64,000 bases of DNA from Halomonas sp. GT (GCF_002082565.1 NZ_CP020562.1:2046001-2110000), one strand, 5' to 3'; counted from the first letter of the stretch, positions 51,126 through 59,731 are shown. Numbers and translations are program-made. The notes: a model not told the origin generated them from the sequence alone.

Positions 51126-51844
51126 CTATCTAACTCGCTATGTCGACACCAATGAGTGATATACGGCAGCCAGCGGCCAATAGGCTCACGCACTGAAAGT
51201 CGTGATGGATCTACCGGGAGCTTGCCGCAGGGGTGGTGCAGTGCTAACCCCCGCTCCAATACGATGCCACCGTGGCTAGGCACTGGGCTGCGCAGTTGGG
51301 CTAGCCACATGTCACCAGGGCGCGCCTCGCTCTGTTCAATCATGCGAAAGCCCGCCTCAGCGAAGCCATCACGGTAAAGATCCTGGCCGTTACGCCACCA
51401 CTCCCAAGAACGTGGGTACTCAGGCAGCGTGACGCTGTGGCTTTCTGCGTAGTAGTCGCGTATCAATCCGTAGCAATCCGCAATGCCATGAACAAACCCC
51501 CGCCCGATCAGTGGCGGACGTTCGTTATGCCCCCACCAACGTATCGGCGTTGTCTGCTCGCCATCGGTGGCCACGATACCCCACGGCACGCCGCTGCTGA
51601 TTTGCCCACGCATATCAGCCTCACTCGGGCAGTCGGGATAATCCGGGTGGCTGTGCACCACCGCCAGCAGACCTGCCGATTGCGCTTTGACCATCTCCAA
51701 CTTGCCCACGCGAAACGTAGCGGTTGGATCAGTGGCCACGTTCTCGACCTGCTGGCAGCCCTGGGCAGTGATGAGCCACACCGCCTCATTGGGGTAAGTG
51801 GCTAATGCGCCGGCGCGGATGCCTTCAGCGTATTGATTAAACAC
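51122..51844 (-). CDS. K: Tail assembly protein K-like (JAMM + NlpC/P60)
   Basis: This 240-residue protein has an N-terminal JAB/MPN peptidase motif HSHPDYPDCPSEAD (HxHx7Sx2D) and a C-terminal NlpC/P60 hydrolase with the nucleophile in ADCYGLIRDYY and a later HGGIVLE. It is a two-domain tail-tip hydrolase as in lambda K, possibly cutting peptidoglycan during entry or processing tail proteins. Confidence 0.92.
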   Translation of the reverse strand: MFNQYAEGIRAGALATYPNEAVWLITAQGCQQVENVATDPTATFRVGKLEMVKAQSAGLLAVVHSHPDYPDCPSEADMRGQISSGVPWGIVATDGEQTTPIRWWGHNERPPLIGRGFVHGIADCYGLIRDYYAESHSVTLPEYPRSWEWWRNGQDLYRDGFAEAGFRMIEQSEARPGDMWLAQLRSPVPSHGGIVLERGLALHHPCGKLPVDPSRLSVREPIGRWLPYITHWCRHSELDR

Positions 51845-51927
51845 CAGCCACCTCCGCCAATTAAATTTGATAAGAATTCGTCTATAAGCAATGCTAAGCC
51901 GTCTTAAATAAACAAGAGGATTTCGAT

Positions 51928-52194
51928 ATGTCGCAGCAACCCGACCACCTGAACCAAATCATCCAAACCTTGGTGTTCATGGGAATGTTTATGAAACAGA
52001 CAGATAGTGACACCGCTAAAGCTTTTTTAGGTGGAGCAGTCATCGCCTGTCAGCGTGACGGGGAAATGGGTGATGACATTCCACAGCTTATTTTTCAGAA
52101 GGTTTTTCCAGGCGAGGAGCTCCCAACGGTAGTCTCATCAGACATTTTCGAGACGATTCAACGTCGCCAACAGGATCAATCAAAAGGCGAGTAA
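51928..52194 (+). CDS. Small plus-strand gene within the tail operon
   Basis: This 88-residue protein is encoded opposite to all neighbouring tail genes, with AAGAGGATTTCGAT before the ATG. It is helical and Gln/Met/Asp-rich with no signal peptide. The segment 51961-52020 has 24 of 60 G+C, below the surrounding tail genes. A moron-type inserted gene is likely. No family recognised. Confidence 0.6.
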   Translation: MSQQPDHLNQIIQTLVFMGMFMKQTDSDTAKAFLGGAVIACQRDGEMGDDIPQLIFQKVFPGEELPTVVSSDIFETIQRRQQDQSKGE

Positions 52195-52255
52195 TAAAAG
52201 CCTCAGAAAGAACAACAGCGCCTTTTTCATCAACTTTGTAATTCTGCGATTGCAT
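52088..52255 (-). CDS. Possible 55-residue ORF converging on and overlapping the plus-strand gene
   Basis: ATG 52255 is preceded by AAAAGGAATACTGCT, a good ribosome binding site. The frame reads MQSQNYKVDEKGAVVLSEAF and ends at 52088, overlapping the last 107 bases of the plus-strand gene tail to tail. Both frames have sensible composition, so either or both may be real. Confidence 0.4.
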   Translation of the reverse strand: MQSQNYKVDEKGAVVLSEAFITRLLIDPVGDVESSRKCLMRLPLGAPRLEKPSEK

Positions 52256-52269
52256 AGCAGTATTCCTTT

Positions 52270-52968
52270 TTAGACTCGGCCAACACCAGGAAAGGCGCGG
52301 GTTGGCAACACGCCGTTTTGCCCAAAGCGCAAGCGGCAATCACTCAGCCCCTTGCCGCACTTGTCGTCACCAGGGGCTGCAGCGCTTCCGCTGGGCCCCC
52401 ATTCGCCAGTGCCCGCGTAGGGGCAGGTCACGCCCTCATAGCGGTACTGGCTGCCGTCCCACCAGCGGTAGCGGTGGGTGCATGTCCGAAGCACCTGACG
52501 GGCTGGCACTTTCTTCCCCTCTTGATCCATATCAACAGAGAGCTCAAATGTGATCGTTGTTCGGTTCTGTGCTTGCTTACGCTCAATCACATAATGATCT
52601 TCGGGGAACATCGCTTCGGGATCTGGATCGCTACCATCATCCAGATGCTTACGATACGTTCGCCGCCTCACCACAGGCACTCCGATTAAATCATCGGCAC
52701 TCAACACTAGGCTGAGAAAAGCCAGATCCATAGCGGTGATGGTTAACATCGGGCGGGCAGCGGCGCCTTGTCCACTCCACGAAAACCCCTCTGCCTTAAT
52801 CGGCATTGGTTGGTATTGGTACCCGTTAAACACTGCAGGCCCACCGTTAACAGGCTCAAGGCAAAACCTAAGAAACCCCTCTCCGTAGCGCCTGCAATCC
52901 AATTCAAAGAGCGGCACAATCGCATCCTGCGTCAGCTGCTGCGTTTCACGTGCAATGATGCCACTCAT
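52270..52968 (-). CDS. L: Minor tail protein L-like
   Basis: This 232-residue protein, the same length as lambda L, starts MSGIIARETQQLTQDAIVPL. Cysteines in RTCTHRY, VTCPYAG, DKCGKGLSDC form the iron-sulfur/metal-type pattern of gpL. It is part of the tail tip. The ATG at 52968 overlaps the M stop in ATGA; a longer upstream frame runs into M and is rejected. Confidence 0.9.
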   Translation of the reverse strand: MSGIIARETQQLTQDAIVPLFELDCRRYGEGFLRFCLEPVNGGPAVFNGYQYQPMPIKAEGFSWSGQGAAARPMLTITAMDLAFLSLVLSADDLIGVPVVRRRTYRKHLDDGSDPDPEAMFPEDHYVIERKQAQNRTTITFELSVDMDQEGKKVPARQVLRTCTHRYRWWDGSQYRYEGVTCPYAGTGEWGPSGSAAAPGDDKCGKGLSDCRLRFGQNGVLPTRAFPGVGRV

Positions 52969-53315
52969 GGATTCAGATCCTCTTTGAAGGCGGCGGTGAT
53001 GTTCGCGTGACGCGCCGATGTAGGCCGCGCTCCTGATAGTTCGGTGCAAATGTAACGCCGGGGCTGAGACTCCCAGGGTGGCGTCCACCAGAAAGGGATC
53101 AAGTTGAGCCGAGTGTTCAGGAACTCATACAACGTGTCGTATTCGTCACGCTCCAGAAGCGTCCAATTCAAGGCCCAATCGGTTCGTTTATAATTGATGC
53201 CACTGGGTCGCCGCTGGCTGTAACCGTCACCGAACTGAACAACGTCAACGTTAGCTACCGGCTGAGGCTCTGAACTGAAGTCCGGCGGAATCGCCGGCAG
53301 TGTTTGATAACTCAT
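52965..53315 (-). CDS. M: Minor tail protein M-like
   Basis: This 116-residue protein has VDVVQFGDGYSQRRPSGINY, WTLLERDEYDTLYEFL and IPFWWTPPWESQPRRYIC, all characteristic of the lambda M / DUF1983-neighbour tail family. It is a tail-tip hub protein, located between H and L as in lambda. Confidence 0.92.
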   Translation of the reverse strand: MSYQTLPAIPPDFSSEPQPVANVDVVQFGDGYSQRRPSGINYKRTDWALNWTLLERDEYDTLYEFLNTRLNLIPFWWTPPWESQPRRYICTELSGARPTSARHANITAAFKEDLNP

Positions 53316-53317
53316 GC

Positions 53318-56300
53318 TTACCCCGTGTACAGCAAGCCACCGTAGCGCCGTTCACGCTGCAGTACTTGGATAACCTTGGTTTCAACGGCATCGCCAATTT
53401 GCTGCCCTTGCCGGGCTGCATCGTTATCTGACATACCCGGCGCTGCTTGAACTGTCACCGGCACCGAGAGCTGCAACACCTGGCTCTTACTATTCGACAC
53501 ATTATTGGAAACAGCCCGCTTCTCTCGGGAAAGAAAGCGGTCCAACTCATCGGCCTGCTGGCTCATCATGACGCGTTGGCCCTGATCCAACAGCCAAGTG
53601 CCTTCTTTGGGTATCCGATCAACACCAGCATGCGACATACCTACAGGCTGAACTGCCTGTAAGGCTGCTTGCAACGTGCCGGTTTCCATCACGGTTTTAG
53701 CAACGATAGGAATATTGCCGGGGAAAGGCGCACTCGCCCACGCCTGGGATATTGCGTCATAGCTAGACACCAACGTGCTGGCTAACGAATAGGCTTTCTG
53801 TACTGCAAATAAACCCTGGTAGACTGACGACTGCTCACCAACAAATGTTTTAGCCAAACCGGCTAGATCGCCATACATGGCTGCGTTACCCGCTAAACGT
53901 GCCTGACGAATCTGACGATCATAATGCGCTTCAGCGTCCGCGTTTTTCCTCTGCAACTCAGCAAGCGCCCTCTGAGCCTCAGACTGCACGCCGTACTCTT
54001 CTTTTTTAAACTCTCGCAGATCCTCAAGCCGCTGCTGATATTGCTCTCGATAACGGTCACGCTCTTGTGACATGCGAGCGGCTTCACCAAACGGGCCGGA
54101 AACTGACGCATCTAGTGATGTTGGCACCTGCAAACCACGCGTGGCCACGTTGCCCAGCTCTCGCTCCAGCTGCTTAGCGGCCAAATTGCCAAGGCCAGGA
54201 TCTAGCATCTCAATCGCCATCGAGTCGCGCTGCAGCGTTTTCAGGCGCTCAAGATCGGGCACGTAGGTATTAATCAGCGATGAGCGTCGTTCCAGCAGCG
54301 AAAGCTCTTCGCGCAACTGCAGCAGGTTGTCTGCCTGCGCTTGATTGAGGTCGCGCAAATTGCCGCGCTCAAGTTCATAACGCAGCTTGGCAACTTCACC
54401 AATTTCACCATGAAGGGCTATATCACGTTGCAGTGTTTCCAGTTGGCCATCATAAAGCCCCTGAACACGTTCCATTTCCCGTTGACGTTCGCGAAGCGCA
54501 GAAGCGGCCATTTGCTCGCCCTTGCGGGCAGCTGCGCTGGCCTCCTGCTCTGCTTTGCGACGGGCTTCTTGATCGGCTTCCCACTGGTCTCGGAAACGCT
54601 CAGCTTCGACAATAGCGGTGGCAATTTCTGGTGGCACACCGCCATCTTGGGAAGCAATCCAGCGGCGCGCACGCCCCTCATTGCTTGGATCCATCATTTG
54701 TGCAATGGATTCATTGACGCGCTTTAGGTAGTCATTAGCCGCCGAGCGATTACCTTCCATCGCCCTTGTCTGGGCGTCGATGCTGCTGGTGGTCGAGGTG
54801 AAGGCACCTTCAAGGTGTCGCTGTCGTTCTGCTAGCCCATCGGCGGATTGTGCTGATGTATCGTAACCAGCCGCTAAGCCATTGACTGTATTGATATGCG
54901 AGTCAGGAACTATAAAGTTATCTTTAACTAGCTCAGCCAATGTTCCCGCTTCACGAATACCGTCCCGAACCTCATCAATAGCGGTGCGTAAATTCTTGTA
55001 GCTATCAAGACCTCGTGGTATCGCAAAGCTTTGTGTAAGCGTATAGATACGGCCCAATGAACGGCGCATCTGCGCTTCCTGATCCTCAATTTCACTGGCG
55101 ATGTTTTGCATCGTCATATTGCGCTGCGCAAGTGTCAGTTTTTCAAAAGATGCAACGGCGTCATCTGCTGACGTTGAGAGATCTGAAATACTTTGCCTAG
55201 TAGCTTTGGCCTCGCGTGAGGTCTCTGTCATACCCATGACAAGCCGAGAAAGCCCGTAAGTCGCCAATAGCGCGACGCCTGCAGGACCCCCCATTAATGC
55301 CATTGCTGCACTGGCACCGCGCGTCGCTACAGCCATCGAGCCATGCGCCACAGCAGACGCACGGGCGGCAACACTTTGTGCCACAGTCGCAGTTGTCGCA
55401 GAGGCTGTTGCTCTCGTGTATTCGATCTTAGCAAGTATAGCCATGCGTGTAGCGGACAACTCTGTTGCTTTGGCCTGTGCCAAACGGGCATTTGCAGCAG
55501 TGAGTTGGTTAGTGGTAGCCAGTTCGGTGCTGTTTAGCTGTGCAATCCTGCCCTGAACCTGCATTCTTCCCGCAGCACTTGTCTGATTTTGTAGGCGCTG
55601 CGCAGCTAACGCCTTTTCTGCAGCCAGTTGCGCATTCAGACGCTGGAGGCGCTGTACATCTTGCGTGGCTTCAGTGCGCTCATTCACAGCACGCTGCTGA
55701 GCCCGCTGAGCCTCAAGGGCAGCTTGTGCCCGCTCTGCAGCTTCCCTGCGCTGGGCTTGCATAATGGCCGCTTGATCAAGTTCAGCGCGGCGCTTAGTGG
55801 CTGCAGCTGCCATGCGCTCAGATTCAGTACGTTTCACAACAGCGGCTGCGTACGACCCCATGGCTTGCACGCCACGGCCCGCTAAAATAACGCCCGCCGC
55901 CATGCCTACTTCCGCCAGGGTTTCGATGTTATCGGCAGCTAATTCAATGCCCGCCGCTAACACGCCGGTGGCTGAATGCGCTTCGTTCGCTTGGCCGATG
56001 TACTGCATCCAGGCGTTATTAAACACCACCCTGGCATCTTCAACCGAGGTGGGCATGCGCTCCAGCTCCTCGACCATGGTCGCCACCTGACCTGTCAAGG
56101 CGGGCATCACAACGTTTGCCGTCAACTTTCCGGCAGTTGCCATTTCGTTGAGTTCACGCGTGGTTACCCCCAGCCCTTCCGCCAGCGCTTGCTGCAAGCG
56201 CGGCGCGTTCTGAATCACCGCGTTGTAGGCGTCGCCCTGCAACTTGCCGGCGATCATCGCCTTGCCGAACTGGTCGATCAGTGAGGTCGAGTCTTGCGTT

Positions 56301-56788
56301 TTGGTACCGCTAATAACCATCCCCGCCGAAAGTGCTTCGGTTAGATCCAGCACATCCCGCGTGGCAAAACCAACTTCTTTCAGAGGCCGCACGGTATTGA
56401 CGAACAGCTCTGAAATATCCATCAGTGGCTTGTAGGTGTTGCGGGCGGTCTGCATCATTCGCTGCTGCACCATGTCGTACTCGAGCGTCGATTCAGTCAC
56501 CAGCCGAATTCGGGACGCCATTTGCGAGTACTCATCAGCGGTACCAATCACATTGCGCGCAGTGAACATGCTCGCCAGCGCCACACCAGCGCTTAGTGCT
56601 GTGTTCTTTAGAAACGCAATTTGATGGCTAGTGTCTTGAACGTCTTTACCGAATTTCTGAGAGCGCTGGCCGCTATTATCCAGCTCTTTGCCCAAACCCG
56701 TGACTTCATCACGCATTTGACGCATGACGCGAATGCCTCCGCTGGCGTCGCCATTAATAACAAACCGGGTCTGCATTTCGCGCGACAT
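53318..56788 (-). CDS. H: Tail tape measure protein H-like
   Basis: This 1156-residue protein sets tail length. The N-terminal part has the tape-measure core (FGKAMIAGKLQGDAYNAVIQ, TTRELNEMATAGKLTANVV). Long Ala/Gln/Arg/Glu coiled coils span about 330-450 and 750-990. Hydrophobic segments around 290 and 490-510 fit a role in membrane passage. It is preceded by a minus-strand terminator-like hairpin. Confidence 0.93.
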   Translation of the reverse strand: MSREMQTRFVINGDASGGIRVMRQMRDEVTGLGKELDNSGQRSQKFGKDVQDTSHQIAFLKNTALSAGVALASMFTARNVIGTADEYSQMASRIRLVTESTLEYDMVQQRMMQTARNTYKPLMDISELFVNTVRPLKEVGFATRDVLDLTEALSAGMVISGTKTQDSTSLIDQFGKAMIAGKLQGDAYNAVIQNAPRLQQALAEGLGVTTRELNEMATAGKLTANVVMPALTGQVATMVEELERMPTSVEDARVVFNNAWMQYIGQANEAHSATGVLAAGIELAADNIETLAEVGMAAGVILAGRGVQAMGSYAAAVVKRTESERMAAAATKRRAELDQAAIMQAQRREAAERAQAALEAQRAQQRAVNERTEATQDVQRLQRLNAQLAAEKALAAQRLQNQTSAAGRMQVQGRIAQLNSTELATTNQLTAANARLAQAKATELSATRMAILAKIEYTRATASATTATVAQSVAARASAVAHGSMAVATRGASAAMALMGGPAGVALLATYGLSRLVMGMTETSREAKATRQSISDLSTSADDAVASFEKLTLAQRNMTMQNIASEIEDQEAQMRRSLGRIYTLTQSFAIPRGLDSYKNLRTAIDEVRDGIREAGTLAELVKDNFIVPDSHINTVNGLAAGYDTSAQSADGLAERQRHLEGAFTSTTSSIDAQTRAMEGNRSAANDYLKRVNESIAQMMDPSNEGRARRWIASQDGGVPPEIATAIVEAERFRDQWEADQEARRKAEQEASAAARKGEQMAASALRERQREMERVQGLYDGQLETLQRDIALHGEIGEVAKLRYELERGNLRDLNQAQADNLLQLREELSLLERRSSLINTYVPDLERLKTLQRDSMAIEMLDPGLGNLAAKQLERELGNVATRGLQVPTSLDASVSGPFGEAARMSQERDRYREQYQQRLEDLREFKKEEYGVQSEAQRALAELQRKNADAEAHYDRQIRQARLAGNAAMYGDLAGLAKTFVGEQSSVYQGLFAVQKAYSLASTLVSSYDAISQAWASAPFPGNIPIVAKTVMETGTLQAALQAVQPVGMSHAGVDRIPKEGTWLLDQGQRVMMSQQADELDRFLSREKRAVSNNVSNSKSQVLQLSVPVTVQAAPGMSDNDAARQGQQIGDAVETKVIQVLQRERRYGGLLYTG

Positions 56789-56812
56789 AGAAATACCTCA
56801 AATAACGGGCGT

Positions 56813-56833
56813 AAAAAAACACGCTTAAGCGTG
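56813..56833 (-). terminator. Terminator-like palindrome just before H
   Basis: CACGCTTAAGCGTG (56820-56833) is a perfect palindrome. On the minus strand it is followed by seven T residues (56813-56819). It lies upstream of the tape measure gene in late-operon orientation, so it would interrupt late transcription unless bypassed by antitermination. Confidence 0.65.
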
Positions 56834-56850
56834 CTGGATTATTAGCTTCA

Positions 56851-56888
56851 AAGTTATGCCGATTTTTACGTCGGCTTTCTAATAACTT
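56851..56888. repeat. Nested inverted repeat upstream of the lipoprotein gene
   Basis: Outer arms AAGTTAT (56851-56857) and ATAACTT (56882-56888), and inner arms GCCGA (56858-56862) and TCGGC (56871-56875). It lies between the H-side terminator and the lipoprotein gene; could be an operator or remnant end of an inserted cassette. Confidence 0.45.
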
Positions 56889-56961
56889 TCTAGATTTCAC
56901 TAATCAAATAATTCATTATTGGCAACGCAAAGCGCACTTAACTTAAAAAAAGGGAACATAA

Positions 56962-57453
56962 ATGAGAAACAAAGTCATATTGACAGCTGTTTCAGCAATG
57001 CTCTTAGCAGGCTGTGCTGGGCCCTCATATCAGCCTCCATCTGACCAAGAGAAAAACTACTCTCAGATCTACAATGCTGATTTTGATAAAGTTTGGGAAG
57101 CAACCGTTGATTGGTTCGCCATCAACAATATTCCTATTAAAAATATTGAGAAAGATTCAGGAATTATCGGCTCAGACTACAGCCTAGGATCTAGCTATAC
57201 ACAGGTTGATTGTGGCGTAATTAGCCCTGGTGACATGCATGTAATGTTTGATCAAACAGTGGTAGCCAATATTAATGTGCTAGTCAGGGAAACCAGCAGT
57301 GGCGCCAATGTTCAGCCTAATGTGTTTGGAAGCGGTACCTTTATGATTCGCGATGTGCTGAACAATATACCTCAGACAATGCGTGCCGATAGATGCGTTA
57401 GTACTGGCGAACTTGAGAACAGCTTGCATAGGCACTTAAGCAACAGCATCTAA
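56962..57453 (+). CDS. Lipoprotein moron between G/GT and H
   Basis: This 163-residue protein has a lipoprotein signal peptide with lipobox LLAGC, Cys18 modified, next residue Ala, so outer-membrane sorting is expected. The mature part is mixed alpha/beta (FDKVWEATVDWFAINNIPI, a pattern of small lipoproteins with a BON/DUF799-like feel) with cysteines near 90 and 152. AGGGAACATAA precedes the ATG. The segment 57121-57180 has 18 of 60 G+C, far lower than the phage genes. Orientation and composition mark it as independently expressed cargo, possibly lysogenic conversion. Confidence 0.8.
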   Translation: MRNKVILTAVSAMLLAGCAGPSYQPPSDQEKNYSQIYNADFDKVWEATVDWFAINNIPIKNIEKDSGIIGSDYSLGSSYTQVDCGVISPGDMHVMFDQTVVANINVLVRETSSGANVQPNVFGSGTFMIRDVLNNIPQTMRADRCVSTGELENSLHRHLSNSI

Positions 57454-57459
57454 CATGGT

Positions 57460-57495
57460 CCCTTGGTCTGCTAGCTTCTGCTATCAGGCCAAGGG
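57460..57495 (+). terminator. Hairpin after the lipoprotein gene
   Basis: CCCTTGGTCTG (57460-57470) pairs with CAGGCCAAGGG (57485-57495) with one G-T pair and a 14-base loop. The tail is CTTAATAATGTTAT, only moderately T-rich. Confidence 0.5.
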
Positions 57496-57505
57496 CTTAA
57501 TAATG

Positions 57506-58188
57506 TTATCTATTCAATACCTCACGTGCCCCGCCCTCAATCACTCTCACCTGGGCAATACAGCCACGCCGATCTTCTACGCCACACAGCTCCATGGCCG
57601 TGGTGACGCTGGACAACTCTAATCCCTGGTAATGAACACCGCCAATGCCGGTAATTACCCGCCACTGGTTATCACACGTGCTGTACACCTCCCACGCTTG
57701 CAGATGCTCGGGCCATATTTCTACCTCATCCGGCTCCATGTAACGCTCCACCGTGGCTAGGGCAATTCCAAAGGCAGCCGCGTCACTCTCAAGCGATGAG
57801 GAACCCCCTTGGCCGCCTACTGCCCAGTGGCGGCCAAGGGCGGCTAGTTTTTTGCGCGGGCCTCTGGGCCGCATTCCTGAGCGGTTACCCAACTGTTAAT
57901 CAAGGCGCGGCGAAAAAACGTTAGCTCCATCAACCCTTCCAGCAAGTCGGGGGTAAATTCTAGCGGCTTACCTTTGTCATCTTTCAAATCATCCATGCTG
58001 ATCAGATCACGCTCTACCAGGGCACTATCGTCCATCTTGCCCAAATTGAGCTGCTTAGACGTTTCTCGGTAATCACTAAAGGGCAGCAGCTTCCAAGTCG
58101 CGTGGATCGTGCTGGGCTGCTCTTCATCGGGCACGTGGATCTCTACCGGTACCCGATGCGTAGCGTATTTTTTAACAACAAAGGCCAT
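57506..58188 (-). CDS. Tail assembly chaperone fusion G-T, made by -1 frameshift
   Basis: This would be a 227-residue product: residues 1-113 of G (starting 58188), then a -1 slip on A AAA AAC at 57847-57853 and continuation KLAALGRHWAVGG to the stop at 57506. The downstream frame has no good start of its own: the first possible codon is TTG 57892 and an ATG 18 bases later lacks a spaced binding site. The T part (about 114 residues, WPEHLQAWEVYSTCDNQW) looks like a DUF1799-type phage protein. In lambda the minor GT form joins the tape measure to the tail tube subunits. Confidence 0.82.
57806..57853 (-). promoter_or_regulatory. Programmed -1 ribosomal frameshift signal
   Basis: On the minus strand the slippery heptamer A AAA AAC (57853-57847) is read in G frame immediately before the G stop TAG. 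A 6-base spacer TAGCCG (57846-57841) follows, then a perfect 12-bp hairpin CCCTTGGCCGCC / GGCGGCCAAGGG (57840-57829, 57817-57806) with an 11-base loop. All three parts are in textbook arrangement. Confidence 0.88.
57844..58188 (-). CDS. G: Tail assembly chaperone G-like
   Basis: This 114-residue protein starts MAFVVKKYATHRVPVEIHVP and has a helical, acidic C-terminal half (FTPDLLEGLMELTFFRRAL). It lies between the tail tube gene V and the tape measure H, the place of lambda G. Termination at 57844-57846 gives G; the frameshift gives GT. Confidence 0.85.
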   Translation of the reverse strand: MAFVVKKYATHRVPVEIHVPDEEQPSTIHATWKLLPFSDYRETSKQLNLGKMDDSALVERDLISMDDLKDDKGKPLEFTPDLLEGLMELTFFRRALINSWVTAQECGPEARAKN

Positions 58189-58202
58189 ATACGATGCTCC
58201 TT

Positions 58203-59138
58203 TTAGGTGAAAATCATGGCGACTTCGTCATCGCTTTGGTCTTCGATGTAACGAGTACTCATGGTGTAATTCAGGATACCGCTAGCATCGTTACGCGAAA
58301 TTGTAGAGAGCTGCACCTTGGTACCGACAACTTCAACAATATTGCCAGGCGTGGTGCCATGCTTGATAGACACTTGGTCCTTAGTAACCCCTTGGTGGCT
58401 TTCAATCGCTTGAAAGTAGTTTTTGGTAGCAATATTGGGCGCTTCGATCTCAACTTGACCTGTCACGTTACGGTCAGTGATTAACACGTTTTCGCAGCCC
58501 GGTAGGTTGCGCGCGACCACTTCGTTACCAAGGTTAAGTGACAGCGATTGCAGACACCCTTGATAGCCATGCACATTTCGCCCGGGGGTGTTTTGCTTGT
58601 TAACCGCGACTTCTTCGGAAAATGCTTCTGGCTGCTTGTTAATTGCTTCCGCTAACTGCTCTGGGCGTTTGTATAACCCAGTGAGCGTGAACTGAAGCGT
58701 TGGGTCTTGCTTAGCGGTAAAGTTGGCTTCAACCGTACCTCGCACACCAGGCACTTTCTGTACTTGCCCATCCTCAACAAACCATACGCAGAAGCTCTCG
58801 CCTTCTTCCGTGGCGGGCAAATACGTAACGCTTTCACTCGCAACGATGAGCTCAGCCAAACCACAGGCCCGTAACAACATGCCAAAAATGGGTGGTGTGC
58901 CTGCCGTGCCTGAACCCGATAATGGGATAGTGGTTGTCACCGTTGTATACGGCGCCACGTTAATTTCAGGCTGAGCGCCAAAAGTTTGTTTTTGACGCTC
59001 ACGAGTTACCCGGTCGCCTTCATACGGGTTACTGTCAACTTCGGTTGTTAGCAGCAGTTTGGCGTCTGCTATGTCGGCACCAACGCCATAGCTAGGCTCA
59101 GGCGCTACCAGAAGCATCCGCTTGCGTGTGCGAAGCAT
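58203..59138 (-). CDS. V: Major tail tube protein V-like
   Basis: This 311-residue protein starts MLRTRKRMLLVAPEPSYGVG. Beta-rich segments VTTTIPLSGSGTAGTPPIFG and ATKNYFQAIESHQGVT fit the phage tail tube family. It polymerises to form the tail shaft. Its first bases overlap the end of the small gene upstream by 41 bases. Confidence 0.88.
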   Translation of the reverse strand: MLRTRKRMLLVAPEPSYGVGADIADAKLLLTTEVDSNPYEGDRVTRERQKQTFGAQPEINVAPYTTVTTTIPLSGSGTAGTPPIFGMLLRACGLAELIVASESVTYLPATEEGESFCVWFVEDGQVQKVPGVRGTVEANFTAKQDPTLQFTLTGLYKRPEQLAEAINKQPEAFSEEVAVNKQNTPGRNVHGYQGCLQSLSLNLGNEVVARNLPGCENVLITDRNVTGQVEIEAPNIATKNYFQAIESHQGVTKDQVSIKHGTTPGNIVEVVGTKVQLSTISRNDASGILNYTMSTRYIEDQSDDEVAMIFT

Positions 59139-59307
59139 GAGCCGTCTCCTTTTGTTCGTTACGGGATTTACGCTGCTTGGAAGCAGGCGCTTGGGTATCT
59201 TGCGGAAGCTCTTTAGGTAGGCTTACCTGTTGGCCACTTCCGCTATGAGCGACACGCACGGGCTCGCCTCCGCGAAGCACGTAGCTGCCACCGGATCTAA
59301 TGGGCAT
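59098..59307 (-). CDS. Small basic phage protein before V
   Basis: This 69-residue protein starts MPIRSGGSYVLRGGEPVRV; CAGGAGTTAATCCC precedes the ATG at 59307. The C-terminal half is a Lys/Arg/Gln/His-rich low-complexity tail. A longer upstream frame overlaps gene U out of frame and is rejected. Function unknown. Confidence 0.6.
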   Translation of the reverse strand: MPIRSGGSYVLRGGEPVRVAHSGSGQQVSLPKELPQDTQAPASKQRKSRNEQKETAHASHTQADASGSA

Positions 59308-59323
59308 GGGATTAACTCCTGGG

Positions 59324-59731
59324 TTAAGCGGGGGTGCTGACCATGTGGGTATCGGTCTCCCAATAAGAGATCCACCACACGATAGAGCCTTTAATGTCTT
59401 CGACTTTGCCGCTGTGGAACTGCAACGGGTCGTGGCGCGGCCCCGCTTGATAGCCAAACAGAGCATCGTAAAGCTCTTGCTTCCGCAGCCGGAAATCATC
59501 TTTACGCGCGACCAGCCACACGCCGTAGCGCAGCTTTACCCGCTGGCGGGGGCGCAGGGTTTCCGCGTCGCCGGTGGCAGCCTCTGCAACCAGGTAGGGG
59601 CATGCCATGGGCAGCTGTCCGTTGTAATCGTCTAATGGCGTGTGAAACCACGCCTCTTCCACGCTGGATAGCTCAGGGCATAGCTCCTGTATGCGTTCAA
59701 TCAGTTGATCGATAATGTCGTATTGGTTCAT
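59324..59731 (-). CDS. Tail terminator-like protein (U position)
   Basis: This 135-residue protein reads MNQYDIIDQLIERIQELCPEL with a later CPYLVAEAATGD and SIVWWISYWETDTHM. Size and position between Z and V fit the lambda U tail-terminator class (Gp37/DUF1834-like). It overlaps the Z stop in ATGA. Confidence 0.7.
   Translation of the reverse strand: MNQYDIIDQLIERIQELCPELSSVEEAWFHTPLDDYNGQLPMACPYLVAEAATGDAETLRPRQRVKLRYGVWLVARKDDFRLRKQELYDALFGYQAGPRHDPLQFHSGKVEDIKGSIVWWISYWETDTHMVSTPA

Noticed and set aside
57506..57892. T-like protein as an independent gene
   Set aside because: Its first codon would be TTG without a spaced binding site; the frameshift signal explains the frame better.
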